DNA of 64,000 nucleotides from Anagrus nilaparvatae (taxonomy: Eukaryota > Arthropoda > Insecta > Hymenoptera > Mymaridae): positions 18,292,501 through 18,356,500 of the forward strand of contig JAKSXM010000007.1 in NCBI GenBank assembly GCA_022575985.1, in the 5' to 3' direction. Positions within the stretch are counted from its first letter, which is position 1. The number at the start of each line of letters is the position of its first letter. Of this stretch, positions 25,025 through 36,035 are shown one piece after another. The notes under the pieces were generated by a model, which saw only the letters and a list, made by a program, of their open reading frames with translations, was not told where the DNA came from and did no database searches. The translations under genes and the position numbers were made by a program.

Positions 25025-27120
25025 TCCATATGTACATGTACCATGTTAATATATTGTTTAAAAATTCAAGCAAAGCAACCTAAATGTGTATTTTTAGAGA
25101 GCAGTATTCAAAATAAAACATTGTCTTCGAAGTAAAAATTTTTGGTCTCCTATTTTTCAGACGGAAATTTAAAAATTTTCTATTTTTTTATTTTATTTTT
25201 TAAGTAAACATGGAATCTTACTGGGTTAAATTATAATCAACATTTTAATGTTTAATAGTTAGAAAATAATTAAAGTATATCTTGAATAAATTATAATTTT
25301 AATTACAAAAATTTAAGCTTATGTTACAAAAACTTATTATATGTACATTATGAAAAGATGTAATCTCCGTATTAAATATTTTAATCAAACATAAATTAAT
25401 TAATAGATTTAAAATATGTTGAATTAATTATTTTGAGAAGCTTATGTCTATTTAAGCGGAAATAATATTGAAAAATTATTATTAGAATACAAAATTCAAA
25501 ACAAACTTAAAGTATTTTTTTTAATTTATCAGATTTAATATTAAGGATTTGAAAATTCAGTCTAATAAATTAAAAATAGCTTCAAAAAATTAGAATATTT
25601 TTTTAGAATAAATTTAGCAACCTTTTGTTTTAATCAAAATTTTAATTCACTTATTATTTAAATAAAGTACTCTATATTTCTTATCTGAAAAATTAAAATA
25701 TTGACTTGAAATTTTTCCAGACTATAAAAAATTTTATTGCCGAGAGACTCTAATCAAAATTAATTATCTCAAGAGTTATTTTCAATTAAAAAAATTGTTA
25801 AGAATTAAGATTTCTTGCCATTTCCAGTTTATTATTTAGCAGCTTTAATTTTCATAGAATACTGATTCCAAAAATCGTTTTGGTCTAGAGTTTCATAGCC
25901 ATTTTTAACTTCAAATCTTTTATAAAATATGTATTATATGGGTTCAAAAAAATTTAAATACAAAAAATATACGAATTATTGAGAAATATCGAATTTCTAA
26001 AACTATATAGTACTTTCATAGAAAAAAATTACAAAAAGAAAAAATAAATTAGTGTTTTTGTTTTTTTTAAAGGGAAAAATTTTGAGAAAATAAATTTTCA
26101 AGAAATTAATTATCAGATTCGAGGTATCGAGTAATCAAAAATTAATACTTTCATGGAAAATATATTTTATCATCAAAGAGAATTAAAGTAGAAATGTTTC
26201 ATGAAAATTAGCAGTTCCAAGAATATTTCATATATTATTAATTTATAACTTCGCATTTTATTAATAATTAATGAAGTTAATAAACAGAGTTAAAATTTTG
26301 TGTATAAGAGTAAACAAAAACTATTTCAATTTTTACAAAGTTAATCAATCTAAAAAAAGCAATAATTTTTTTTTCTGAATATTTTGATTTAAAATTTAGT
26401 ATTAGTATAACATTTTTTATCTTTTCTCTTTGATGTAAATTATTGTCTTTAAAATTTAAAAAAAAAATGAAGGATACAAAACATTTGTCTATATTTTTGT
26501 TCATAACAACTTAACGACTAGACACAGAAATGACCTATTGGGGTCAAATAGTTACGATCAAATACTAAAAAGTAGGAAACATATTTTGTTCTTATATTTC
26601 CAAAAAAAAAAAAATTTATTTCCAACTCGAAAACTGGACCAATAAACTCTTCAGAAATATCAGCCCTAATACGGTTTCTAAAAAATTCAATTTGAAGCAG
26701 TGCTTAGAAAGTCAAAGATATTTAAAATTGGCAGAGTCACTCAAAAAACATTTCGTTATTATTTTCCTTATATAAATCATCCATGCTAACATTAGTGTAA
26801 ATACTCAAATGAATGACCGGTGATTAAAAAGAAAACCAGATTATTCATATGGGTAAAGAGTGGTAATTCGCTGAAATTTAATCAAACACTCACTGGTACA
26901 GTTACCCTATATGTCTTAAAAAAATTAATAAACTGCAATAAATTCAAGATATGTTTTTTTCGATTATATTTGAGCATAAAATATGTTAAAACTAATGCAT
27001 TTTTTTTTTTTTTTTTTTGAATTTCGATTTTATTTGAAACTATCCATAAAACAGTAAAATATATTTTTATGACTTATGAGAGCATAAAAATGATAATAAA
27101 AAAATATTTTTATTATTTAT
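25025..27120. other. AT-rich non-coding stretch
   Basis: No gene or clear repeat was recognised. It is downstream of the Shaw exon on the minus strand and therefore probably intron. Confidence 0.5.
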
Positions 27121-27210
27121 ATAACAAATTTATAGGTTTGAAAATAAAATTTTATTGGGTATCATGTTATTTAAAATAATAAAAAAAAATAATGGCAAAA
27201 TAAAAAATAC

Positions 27211-27537
27211 CTGCGTATAAGTCATCCAACAACAAGGTTCAACTTGATTAGAATCAAGCCCCCAAAAATCGAGTTCTTCTTCAAATAATGGACCACAAAC
27301 ATCTGTTGGATAATGTAATTTACCAGTACGATAATAATTTAATACTTGTGCAAAAACTCCAGGATGCCTATCAAAAAAATATTCATTCAATATTGGATCG
27401 TAATTGGCAAGAGCTTCGGTTAATTTTGATAGCCTTGTTGCTGGAATTTTTTTCAATGTGGCTTTATAAGTCTCGTGCCTTATTCCACCTACATTTAGAA
27501 CCACCCGGTTCTCTGAGTCCATATTTATTAAATTCAT
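27211..27537 (-). CDS. Shaw: Shaw/Kv3 voltage-gated K+ channel, first coding exon
   Basis: This 109-codon exon encodes the N-terminal T1 (BTB_2) domain that drives subfamily-specific tetramerisation of Shaw channels at the plasma membrane. The start [18 protein letters not shown] and the block [20 protein letters not shown] are the Shaw T1 signature. The interfacial Zn2+ site of non-Shaker Kv channels is complete: H75-X5-C81-X20-C102-C103. The coding sequence ends in frame after ...WMTYTQ at CAG|GTATTT (donor GT at 27210-27209), phase 0, where Kv3 proteins continue with HRD. Translation running past the donor is hydrophobic intron read-through. The S1-S6 and pore exons are absent from the rest of the minus strand in this window, so the next intron would exceed 27 kb. 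Only this exon is present; it shows no damage. Confidence 0.95.
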
Positions 27538-27665
27538 TTTTCATATATTTTTTTTTTTCCTTTTCTTTACGTTTTTATTTATTTTCTTCTTTTTTTCTAC
27601 CTTTTATTTTTTTACTTAGCGGCTCTATGCTACCGTTCTAGAAGAAACTTTGATAGCCGCTTTAC
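27538..27665 (-). other. Possible 5' UTR part of the Shaw exon
   Basis: Upstream of the Shaw ATG on the minus strand, TTTTCTGTTAAC|AG precedes G at 27665. This is an acceptable splice acceptor after a pyrimidine-rich stretch. If used, the exon would run 27665-27211, with a 5' UTR exon further right. The interval is otherwise purine/A-rich on this strand and has no coding content. This is inferred from sequence pattern only. Confidence 0.35.
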
Positions 27666-27669
27666 CTGT

Positions 27670-28450
27670 TAACAGAAAATTAATTATTTCAATTAATACT
27701 TTATTTTTATAAATTAATTATTTTTTAATATTATTTATTAAAATTGACAGAAACTTTTATTGGAATAAAAATTTTGCTAAGTTTCAAGTATCTAAACGAT
27801 CGATAATTAATAAATATTTATATATAGACTATCAAGGATAAGGTTTGTCAACTGTCAGTCAATTTCATTGATGTTTTGAAAGGAATAATTTTTATTGCTT
27901 TTGAATAACAAACAATGGATGCTTGCAGAAAATGCAGCGCAGATTCAATGCATAAAATAAAAGCGCAGTTTTATTAATCTGAGAGTGAAGATAACCTAAA
28001 AGTCAAAACTCGATGGATTTTCTATTTTTTACTTGATTTTTTAAAGAAAGTAGTCAAATTTTTCAAAGCTTCGAGAAAGTAGTCAAATTTTTATACTTTA
28101 TAAAGAAAAAGAAATTATTTTTTATATATAAAAAATTTTAAATTTATGGGCAATTTTATAAACTTATTTATATGCCATATGCTTCCATTGTAGAACTGTA
28201 TATAATATAAAGAATAGATTTCAATAAAAAATTTGCTTATAAAATGCAAAATGCACTGCAAAATCTTGGTTTGAAAACAAAAATTATTTGGAAATACAAT
28301 TAATTTAAGTTATTTTTTGTACTTAATAACTTCAAAAATTTTTAAGCTTAATAAATTTTAAGGACCTGTTATTAGTTTTTTCTAATTGTACTCTATTAAA
28401 TGTCATACATTGTTAATTTAAACAAAAGGCGATCTAATTAGAGCATGCTT
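27670..28450. other. AT-rich non-coding stretch
   Basis: It lies upstream of the Shaw exon on its strand. No gene, promoter or repeat could be supported. Confidence 0.4.
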
Positions 28451-28456
28451 AGTTAA

Positions 28457-29172
28457 GGCCCGTCTTCAAAAAATTAAAAAAAATTTTTGATTTTTTTTTT
28501 GATTTTTTTTTATGTGTAAAAATGCTTCAAGAATATGGAAAAAAAATTGTGTACAAAAATTCGTTACCGTTAAAAAGATATGAAGGTTGTTGTAAGCAGG
28601 AAACCAGGTTTGTGAATAGGAAAAAAAACTTTAAACGCGTTTTTCTCAAAACCATTTTTTAAAATCGGTAACCACGATTACTGAAAAAATACTGGTTGGA
28701 TTGACTAGATTCTTTTTTTATTATTTTTGTTAAGTAAATCCCTTGTCCGTAAACCAACAAAAATATATAAAATGGCCTTTTTTGTACTTTTTTTTTAACA
28801 TACAAGGTCCAATTCCGTGCGCAAAAATTGATTTTTTTTTTCTTTTACGGGCCAATTTTTTTTTTTTGGAAATTCCAAAATTTTATTGGTTTACGGACAG
28901 GCAAAAACGGTTCTAAAAATAACCTCGTTGGGTTTTTTTGTTTCACGGTATCTGGAGTGGAGATATCCTGATTACCGCAAAAAACAAGCCTACAAATTGC
29001 CGGGCCATATTTACAAGACGGAACAATAAAAAAATAAATTAATACAAAAAACATGTAATTTAAGACTTGTACTATCATTTAAAAAAAAAATTTTGAAAAT
29101 ATATATTAAAATACAAAAGTTATTTAAAAATTAAAAGTGCGTTTTTTTTAATTAAAAAATTGAAGACGGGCC
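28457..29172. mobile_element. 716-bp TTAA-flanked fold-back MITE
   Basis: The inverted ends GGCCCGTCTTCAA / TTGAAGACGGGCC sit exactly between TTAA duplications (28453-28456 and 29173-29176), the piggyBac-type target. A second inverted pair, TTGTCCGTAAACCAA near 28743 and TTGGTTTACGGACAGG near 28887, has nearly the same centre, so the element folds along much of its length. It has no transposase frame. It appears to interrupt an older sequence (see the relic at 29177-29438). Confidence 0.75.
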
Positions 29173-29176
29173 TTAA

Positions 29177-29438
29177 CATCAAATGTATGCCTTTGAGAGT
29201 TCCACTAAAAAATCCTAATAACTTTCAAAGGTTAAAAAAGTGTGCTTTACCCAAATTCTTTCAAACTTATGAAAAATTCCCTTTCCCATTTGAACACCAC
29301 CAAAACATTCATTATAGTAGAGACCTCACTAGTAAAGATTTAAAATTCTTTAATTGGACTGCTGTTGAATTTAAGGTCTTTTGGTGGTTAAACAATTTTT
29401 TTTCTCGCATTTTAAATTATCGACGCTACATACATTGA
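29177..29438 (+). pseudogene. Possible relic of a protein-primed DNA polymerase B
   Basis: About 87 codons stay open from the right edge of the TTAA MITE to a stop inside the following ATTG repeat. The order MPL...L-KK...LPKFFQT...Y...DLTSKDLKFFNW resembles, with gaps, the region of Polinton/Maverick and virus-like type B DNA polymerases where a short MPL motif is followed by a KKG-FPH-FNT block and a D-M-S-KD-FL-WY helix. The resemblance is judged by eye, is moderate, and several expected residues (GYFPH glycine and histidine) are missing. The frame can be followed a few codons left of the MITE before stops appear. If real, it is a dead fragment; otherwise it is a chance open frame in AT-rich DNA. 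Confidence 0.3.
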
Positions 29439-29530
29439 TTGATTGATTGATTATAAGATTTATTTATACAAAATTGTAAAAAAATGAGAATTACATTTAG
29501 AGAATTAATTTTATAAAAATTGTATAAAGA
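29434..29530 (-). mobile_element. 3' end of a non-LTR retrotransposon with ATTG tail
   Basis: A tetranucleotide run (ATTG)n at 29434-29452 is followed by TATAAGATTTATTTATACAAAATTGT. Read on the minus strand this is a short 3' UTR ending in (CAAT)n, the usual form of a target-primed LINE/SINE 3' end. A related end lies at 30197-30260. The 5' body is not recognisable, so it is a truncated copy. Confidence 0.5.
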
Positions 29531-30196
29531 ATGCATTGTATACAGAATTAGCTAGAAAAATAATACATATGTGAAATGATATATGTATTAGTATAATTTC
29601 ATTTCAGGTTATTTTACATAGTTTTTATTTATTTATTTAAAATTAAAGTCTATAAGGTGGAGAAAATAAATTGGATATTTAATTTTTGATTATTTATTTA
29701 TCATTTCCTGCTAATTTTAATCTCCTCATCATTTTTATATTTTTTCAAAGCTCCAAAAAAAAGTTAATAAGAGGGGTAAAATAAAGTTTATTTAAGTTTT
29801 AAAATGTTTAAATTTTAATAATTTTCCTATTTCATTAAGTTCTGTCATCATTTTTTTCAACCTCCAAAATACCTTAAGTAAAATATTTTAAATTTATTAG
29901 ATCTGATAAAATAAATTTTCCCCTAAAATTAAATAATGTGGGCAAGTACATCATGAATAATCTTTTCGAAATATATAAATTATAATTTTTAGCAGCTATT
30001 TATAGCTGGTTTTGAAATTCTTGTTTGAGTCTGATACCCGGTAGAACATAAAATTTATTATTAAATAAATGAATTAAGTAATTCAATTGAATTTAAATAT
30101 ATCAGAATACCTATTATTCAATTAATTTTTTCCTATCTCTCTGCTTCTTTTTCATGAAGACATTATATAAAAATAAGGATAATGTAACGATAAAAT

Positions 30197-30260
30197 TTGA
30201 TTGATTGATTGATTAAAAATTTTTATCATACAAAATTTGTACAAAAATATGATTTACTTA
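30197..30260 (-). mobile_element. Second retroposon 3' end with TTGA tail
   Basis: (TTGA)n at 30197-30214 is followed by a segment containing CATACAAAATTTGTACAAAAA, similar to the sequence after the repeat at 29434. Same orientation and tail type suggest the same family. Confidence 0.5.
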
Positions 30261-30392
30261 AAGAAATTTTTTCAATTTTTTTATTCTTAGCAAAAACTTA
30301 AAAAAATTAAGCCCTAACAATAGTTTCTGCATCTGAAAGTTTAAAAAATATAATTTCTGAAAAAAGAACATACACTTTTAAAAACTGTTTAA

Positions 30393-30606
30393 TAGTATAT
30401 TAAGTATCAAGGGCGTAAAAGTTTTGGCACTAGCGTGAGCACTAGCACGAGTGCTTGGCGAACCCGGGCACGAGTGATATGTGTTCACGCAAGTGTCCAA
30501 AGTATTTCGCCTATGATGCTTACAATATTTTTTGCCTTTCTAGGCGTAGAACGAGTGCAGAAAATTCTTTACGCGCGAGTTTTACGCCCGAAGGGGAAAA
30601 AAGTAA
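30393..30606. repeat. Dispersed repeat, family J, copy 1
   Basis: It matches 61128-61341 in direct orientation at high identity; the core between GGGCGTAAAA (30411) and TTTTACGCCC (ends 30589) is 179 bp in both copies. These ends form a 10-bp terminal inverted repeat. The element is CpG-rich for the region (GCACGAGTG, CACGAGTGATATGTGTTCAC). It is non-coding and of unknown class; the left 18-bp flank is shared by both copies, so the mobile unit may be larger than the TIR-bounded core. Confidence 0.75.
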
Positions 30607-30609
30607 TTT

Positions 30610-33185
30610 CTGATTTAGTAAATTGGTAAGTAATTTTTTAAAATCCCTAATTTTTTTTCTTACGAATTTGCATATAAGTGCTAAATTGACGAAAAATAGC
30701 AAAATGTATATTTAAAAATATTTTAAAAAATTTTTAAACTTTGTTTAAATAAACAATTTTTTTTTATTGCGACGTTAAAATTGTTTATCCAAAGACCTTC
30801 AGCATTGATTTTCTTTATTTTCAAATAATTTTCATTCAATTCTACTGATGCTAAGTTCTTAAGTATCTTAATAACATCCTAAGAAACAAACTTCATTTCG
30901 TATATTCAAACATGTAAAATGTAAGATACTGCATAAAATGTAAGTAAACAATCAATTTTCTAAACCTGCTAGGAATTACAATGAAAATTCATGTTGCTTA
31001 AATTAAAGTTTTCTTCAAGTATTTGGATAAGGTTAGTTATTGAAATTTACAAGTAAGATCTAAGGTTTCAATTTGTAAATTAAAATGACTCCAGTCAATT
31101 TAAACCATTCTTTGTTCATATTTAATGAACTTTTTACAAAATATAAAAAAAAAAAAATTAATTTTTTAGCATTGCATGTAAAATAATTTTTTTGTTAAAC
31201 GTAATAATTGCAAAATTAAAAATAATAGCAATATGAAAAACATAAATTAAACATTAAAATATCGACTAGAATATTGATACAGAGTATAGTTAAAATATAT
31301 ATCTAAACCACATCATGATTACTATGAATTATTATAAAGCAGTTGGAAATTGCGAACATATGGCACGCATTTTATAATATTATATACATGCAATATTATG
31401 TAAATTTTTGTTAAACAAAAAAAAAATCAATTTATATTTGCATGCATAATTTTGTATTTCTATTAGTTTTTGTTTTTTTATATTTTTAATACAGAATATT
31501 TTAATATACATTTTAAATTTATTTATATTTTTCTGTTCTTGTTTAATCACGTCATTTGTTTGAAAAATAGTAATAATAATAATAATAAAATCAATTTTGA
31601 AACGTGCTGATTGTATAAAATAGAGTGTAATTATTATTTTAGAATTATTGCTTTCGGCTAAATGTGGATTTTTAGAGATATCGTTTGTGGTAGGTTTAGG
31701 ATGGTATAGTTTTCTAAAACTGTATCGAGAAAAAATATTGAATGTAACTTTTGCATAGTATCAAGCTGATATTAATGTCCATTTTTATTAAAAATCAGGT
31801 CTAAATGATCTCTGTAATAAATAAAATTAAAATTCAAAAACGTCGTAATTCGTAGCTACAATATTAGCAATAAATTTTGCATTTGTTGAAAATGGTTAAC
31901 TAAAAATAAGTCGATAGTAGCTTTGTCATTAATAAATTATTGATGCGAAATTTGAAGCATAGAAATGAGTTCCACAAATTGTGCTGAAAATTTTGGTTGG
32001 TTTGACATTATTAAATTTTGCATTTTATTTTACCTATGCAGATGATAATGAATTATTCGTGACATATTTTTACAATAAATCATCGAACTTTACAAAATTT
32101 TAACTCAAACATTTTATACAGAAACTTTGAGTTTATTTTTAAGTTAGGAAAATATTTTCTAACGCTTTCTTTGATATCGATTTTTTTGAGAAAATCAAAA
32201 AAAAAAAAAAAAACATTAAAGAAAATTAAAATATTTTAAAATATTAATTTTGAGATTTATTTTTCAAGATCTTTAAAGATTTTTAAAACTAAATAATTTT
32301 ACACAACAGGAATTTCATGAACATCTAAATTTCTCAACAGGATCAACTTTATGCAGTTAAATACAAAATTAAAATTAAAATATATATATATAGAAAGGCT
32401 GAAAACTAATTGCCTGGTTAATAATAATTAGTAAAAAAACATATAATTAAAAAAGGCACATTTTTAGCTTCTGCTGTTACAAGTACAAAGTTTATAATAA
32501 GATAGCTTAACTTTCCTTATTTTACAACAGAAAATTAAAAACTTTTTTTCATAAAATATTTAAAATTTTTAAGTTAAAATTACAAATAAAAATCTATCAT
32601 TTAATTAAAGTCTTACGACCAAAAAAAAAAAAAAAATTATTACTTAAATCCTAACTTTTTTTTTTTGTTGTAAAAAAGATTAATTTAAAAAGTTTTAAAA
32701 AGAATTTTTATCTTGATGAAAAGAAAATCTATATGCTTTGTAATATTTTTAAGTAAAAAGTAAAAGTCTTTGTTGTATCATAGCATATGACATAAATTTT
32801 AAGCAAACTTTTTCAAAAGCGGTTTTTTTTTTATGCGATAAAAAGTAAATATTTTGAAGAATATTTTAAATTAAAAAATTTATGTTTTTTGTGAATTCCA
32901 GTAAAATAAACACGAAAGAGAATTGAAAATATTGAAATATTTTTTTGATTTTTTTTTTGTACAAAGTTTATATGAAAATAATATTTTGAAATCAATCAAT
33001 GCCAATTTCATTTTCGCAAAATAAATATTTCTTTTTCATTAAAGTTAGAATAAAATTTTGTAAGGTGGCTCTCTCATGAGCCCTGGGTGTATCGCAGCCT
33101 TTTTTTTGAAACTTAGTTGTTTGGACATTTATGAAACTGTGTTCATGATATAGGTCTCATGTGCATTTTTGAACAAGAAACTGAA
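30610..33185. other. AT-rich non-coding stretch
   Basis: No gene was recognised. A short (AAT)n tract lies near 31570. Other content is A/T homopolymer-rich DNA. Confidence 0.5.
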
Positions 33186-33189
33186 AAAA

Positions 33190-33710
33190 AAATTTATAAC
33201 CGGTTTGTGTAACTATACACAACCAACGAGCATGGAACATGTTCATTTATAACATTGATAATAAAGTATCTATTGTATTCATAATAAAAATATTTATATG
33301 CAAATATTTATATTTAGATTTTTATTATAGAAATCATGCTGCTTAGACATCAAAATGAACCAAATTAATTAAATTTTCAAATTATTATAGTTTTTTAAAT
33401 AATATGAATTTATTTTTTATTAATTTTTACAATAAATTCTTAAAAATTCTGCACCAATGGTCCCTAGCTACTTCTGCACCAAAGGTCTTTAGCGACTTCT
33501 GCACCAATCTCCCTAGGTACTTCTGCACCAAAGGTCCCTAGGTACTTCTGCACCATAGGTCCCAAGGTACTTCTGCACCAAAAGTCCCTGAATCGAAAAT
33601 ATTCTAAGTCCATTTGACCCCCCCCCTAAAAGCGTCAATTTCCCCCCCCCCTGCCGAGCCGGACTTTTTCAAATACCCCATCCAATGAACATGTTCCATG
33701 TTAAAATGCA
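33190..33710. repeat. Dispersed repeat, family H, longest copy
   Basis: It runs from TTATAACCGGTTTGTGTAAC and CAACGAGCATGGAACATGTTC, through an AT-rich spacer and a 25-bp minisatellite, to AAGTCCATTTGACCCCC, a C-rich block and GAACATGTTCCATGTTAAAAT. The outer motifs recur at 20280, 21430, 24195 and 37230. It is non-coding. Confidence 0.65.
33447..33595. repeat. 25-bp minisatellite, six units
   Basis: Units starting TTCTGCACCA occur at 33447, 33472, 33497, 33521, 33546 and 33571, each followed by a variant of AAGGTCCCTAGGTAC. It is embedded in the family H repeat. Confidence 0.9.
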
Positions 33711-33847
33711 AAATGTTCGATTGTTTATACTAATACGAAATATTAAAATGTGTATTATAAGCAAGTCGTAAAGCCGAAGAGTTCCAGGTCTGTTGTATTT
33801 GAATCACAATTCTAATGCAAATGTTAAAGAGAATTTAATTTCAGTTG

Positions 33848-34920
33848 CAAAAGCCGTGGGAAAATTTTCGAAAAAACTTTTTTTGTATGAGTTATAATAT
33901 TTGTTTGTAAAACATTTTACTGGAAAACATACTTTTGTATGTTGTAAAGGCATGCAAACAGCCCTGAATGCAGATTCATTCCAAAGGGAATTTTTGGGCT
34001 AGAAATGCAAATTTACATGTTGGCTCAATCTTATGAAACAGGGTTTTTCGGTATTTTTCAATAAAACGCTACTACCTCAAAAATTAACCAAAACACTTCT
34101 AATTGGTCTACTTTTTTGGCCTAAGTGTCACCTTTCAAACGACGTAAGCCGTATATTGTTATCACTGCTTCTCTTAGCGTTGTAGTCAATTAACCTACTG
34201 GTAATTTTTGACCATAAATGACCAATTTTTAAGTTTATTTAAATTGCTGCCAAAATTGTAATTTTTGACGGAATTGAGTTTTAAAGGACTTAAAAATTTT
34301 TTACCAGCTTTAAGTTTCCAAAAATTTTTTACTCGCCACTTTTCAATAATTTATTAACCAGATACGATAATTTAAAGTCAGAGTCGCAATTTCAGGGTTT
34401 TAAAAAAAAGTCAATTTTTATCATTATCTTTGAAAAGCAATATCTTAAAAACTAATTAAAGAAAAGAGACGAGTAAAAAATTTTTGGAAACTTGAAGCTT
34501 GTAAAAAATTTTTAAGGCCTATAAAACTAAATTTCGTCAAAAATTACAATTTTTCCAGCAATTTAAATAAACTTAAAAATTGGTCATTTCGGGTCAAAAA
34601 TTACCAGTAGGTTAATTGACTACGGCGCTAAGAGAAACAGTGATAACAATAATTACGGCTTACGTCGTTTGAAAGGTGATACTTAAACTAAAAAAAGTAG
34701 ACCAACCAGAAGTGTTTTGGTTAATTTTATAGGTTGTAGCTTTTTATCGAAAATTACCGAAAAACCCTATTTTATAAGATTGAACCAACGTGTAAATTTG
34801 CGTTTCTAGCCCCAAAATTTTCTTTGGAATGAATTCAGGGCTGTTTGCAGGTCTTTACAACATATAAAAGTATGTTTTCCAGTAAATATTAGCACTTTAA
34901 AACGCTTTTTGGCTTTTGTG
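33848..34920. mobile_element. 1.1 kb fold-back element A
   Basis: The left and right arms (~480 bp) are imperfect reverse complements, secure from about 33916 to 34886: TGGAAAACATA at 33921 pairs with its complement at 34871, and ACTCG at 34331 with CGAGT at 34470. The loop (~34336-34469) is unpaired. Arms and loop are homologous to the large palindrome at 58449-60992 (GGGTTTTT..CGGTA, CTTCTA-TTGGTCT, AATTTTTGACG), with the loop in reverse orientation. There is no coding capacity; outer limits are approximate. Confidence 0.75.
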
Positions 34921-35795
34921 AAAATTTGTATAGCTAAATACTCAAAATTCCCATGTTATTTAAATGGGAAAATTGAGGTGGTTACAGGCACGTGTTTTTG
35001 CAAGGCGAAAGCAAAATCGTTGGAAATGGGAACTTTTTATGACGAAAACTTCACACAAAAAACTCGGGGAGCAAAGTTTTTCCACAAAGTCCAAAAATAG
35101 GTCCACTCTAATGAGCATTATATTAAAATTATATAAGAAATTATTATATAAGAAATCTAAAAAAATAATTGTACCTAAAAATATTTATTGAAATATATTA
35201 TTGAAAATCTTGAACAAGAGTTTAATAAAAGCACCACTACAGAATTATTCATTTTTAAAAATAATTACATTTATAATTTTTGTATTTTAATATTTACTAA
35301 ACTTATGTACAATACAAAAAGTTGTGTATAAAAGTAGATTATAATTATTTTTATACTTGAAACTTTTAATATGAGGCTTAAAAATACTCAAATACTTGAG
35401 AGTTTATACATAAGCGCAAGCATCTATAGATTTTATTTTTTAGAATAGCACTCGAGATTTTTTTTATATAAAAAAAAGCAGGTAAAGAAGGAAGTTATAT
35501 TGACTTTATATATAAGATAGAGATTATATTGTAAGTAGATATGATACAAATTTAGTCAGACAAGTAGTATATACTGGAAAAAAGTATTAGTTTAAAAGAT
35601 AAAGCAAAATTGACAATGTTTGCTGAACGTGGTTTGTAAAATCAGGTTTTATTAGATTTTAATGCAATCTTAGAAAATTGTAATTGATTAAATAAATAGT
35701 TTTGAAAATAATTGCTTTGGTGTATAAGCGGATTTCTGCTGGGTAAGCTAAAGTTGGGTAGCAAGATTTATGAGTTACAAATTACAAATAATATA
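34921..35795. other. AT-rich non-coding stretch
   Basis: No gene was recognised; the short open frames next to the fold-back element are extensions of its arm sequence. Confidence 0.45.
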
Positions 35796-35799
35796 ATTA

Positions 35800-36033
35800 C
35801 ACTGAAAATAAAAATTTTTAGCTTGTGGGATTCTTTTTCCTGACCTAATGATTTTAATTTCTCAAACGTAAAAAAATTTTTTAAGCCTCATACTGCCCTA
35901 TATTTTAAATGAGTGAAAAAATTTTATTTAATTTTTTACATTTAAGCCATTTGCATTCATTTGTGTAAGAAAACAAAATTCAATGCGAGTAACTGAAAAT
36001 CCTATTTCCGCTAGCAGGATTTTTTTTTCAGTG
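35800..36033. mobile_element. 234-bp TA-flanked MITE
   Basis: The inverted ends CACTGAAAA / TTTTTCAGTG lie between TA dinucleotides (35798-35799, 36034-36035). The symmetry continues imperfectly inward (TAGC..GTGGGATT versus AATCC..GCTA). The structure is typical of Tc1/mariner-type MITEs. It is non-coding. Confidence 0.6.
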
Positions 36034-36035
36034 TA

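Noticed and set aside
27288..27641. 117-codon plus-strand frame opposite the Shaw exon
   Set aside because: It is antisense to a highly conserved K+ channel T1 domain and turns into poly-Phe/Ser read-through of a T-rich stretch.
33447..33595. CRISPR-like spacing of 25-bp repeats
   Set aside because: Units are directly adjacent without spacers and the genome is eukaryotic; this is a minisatellite.
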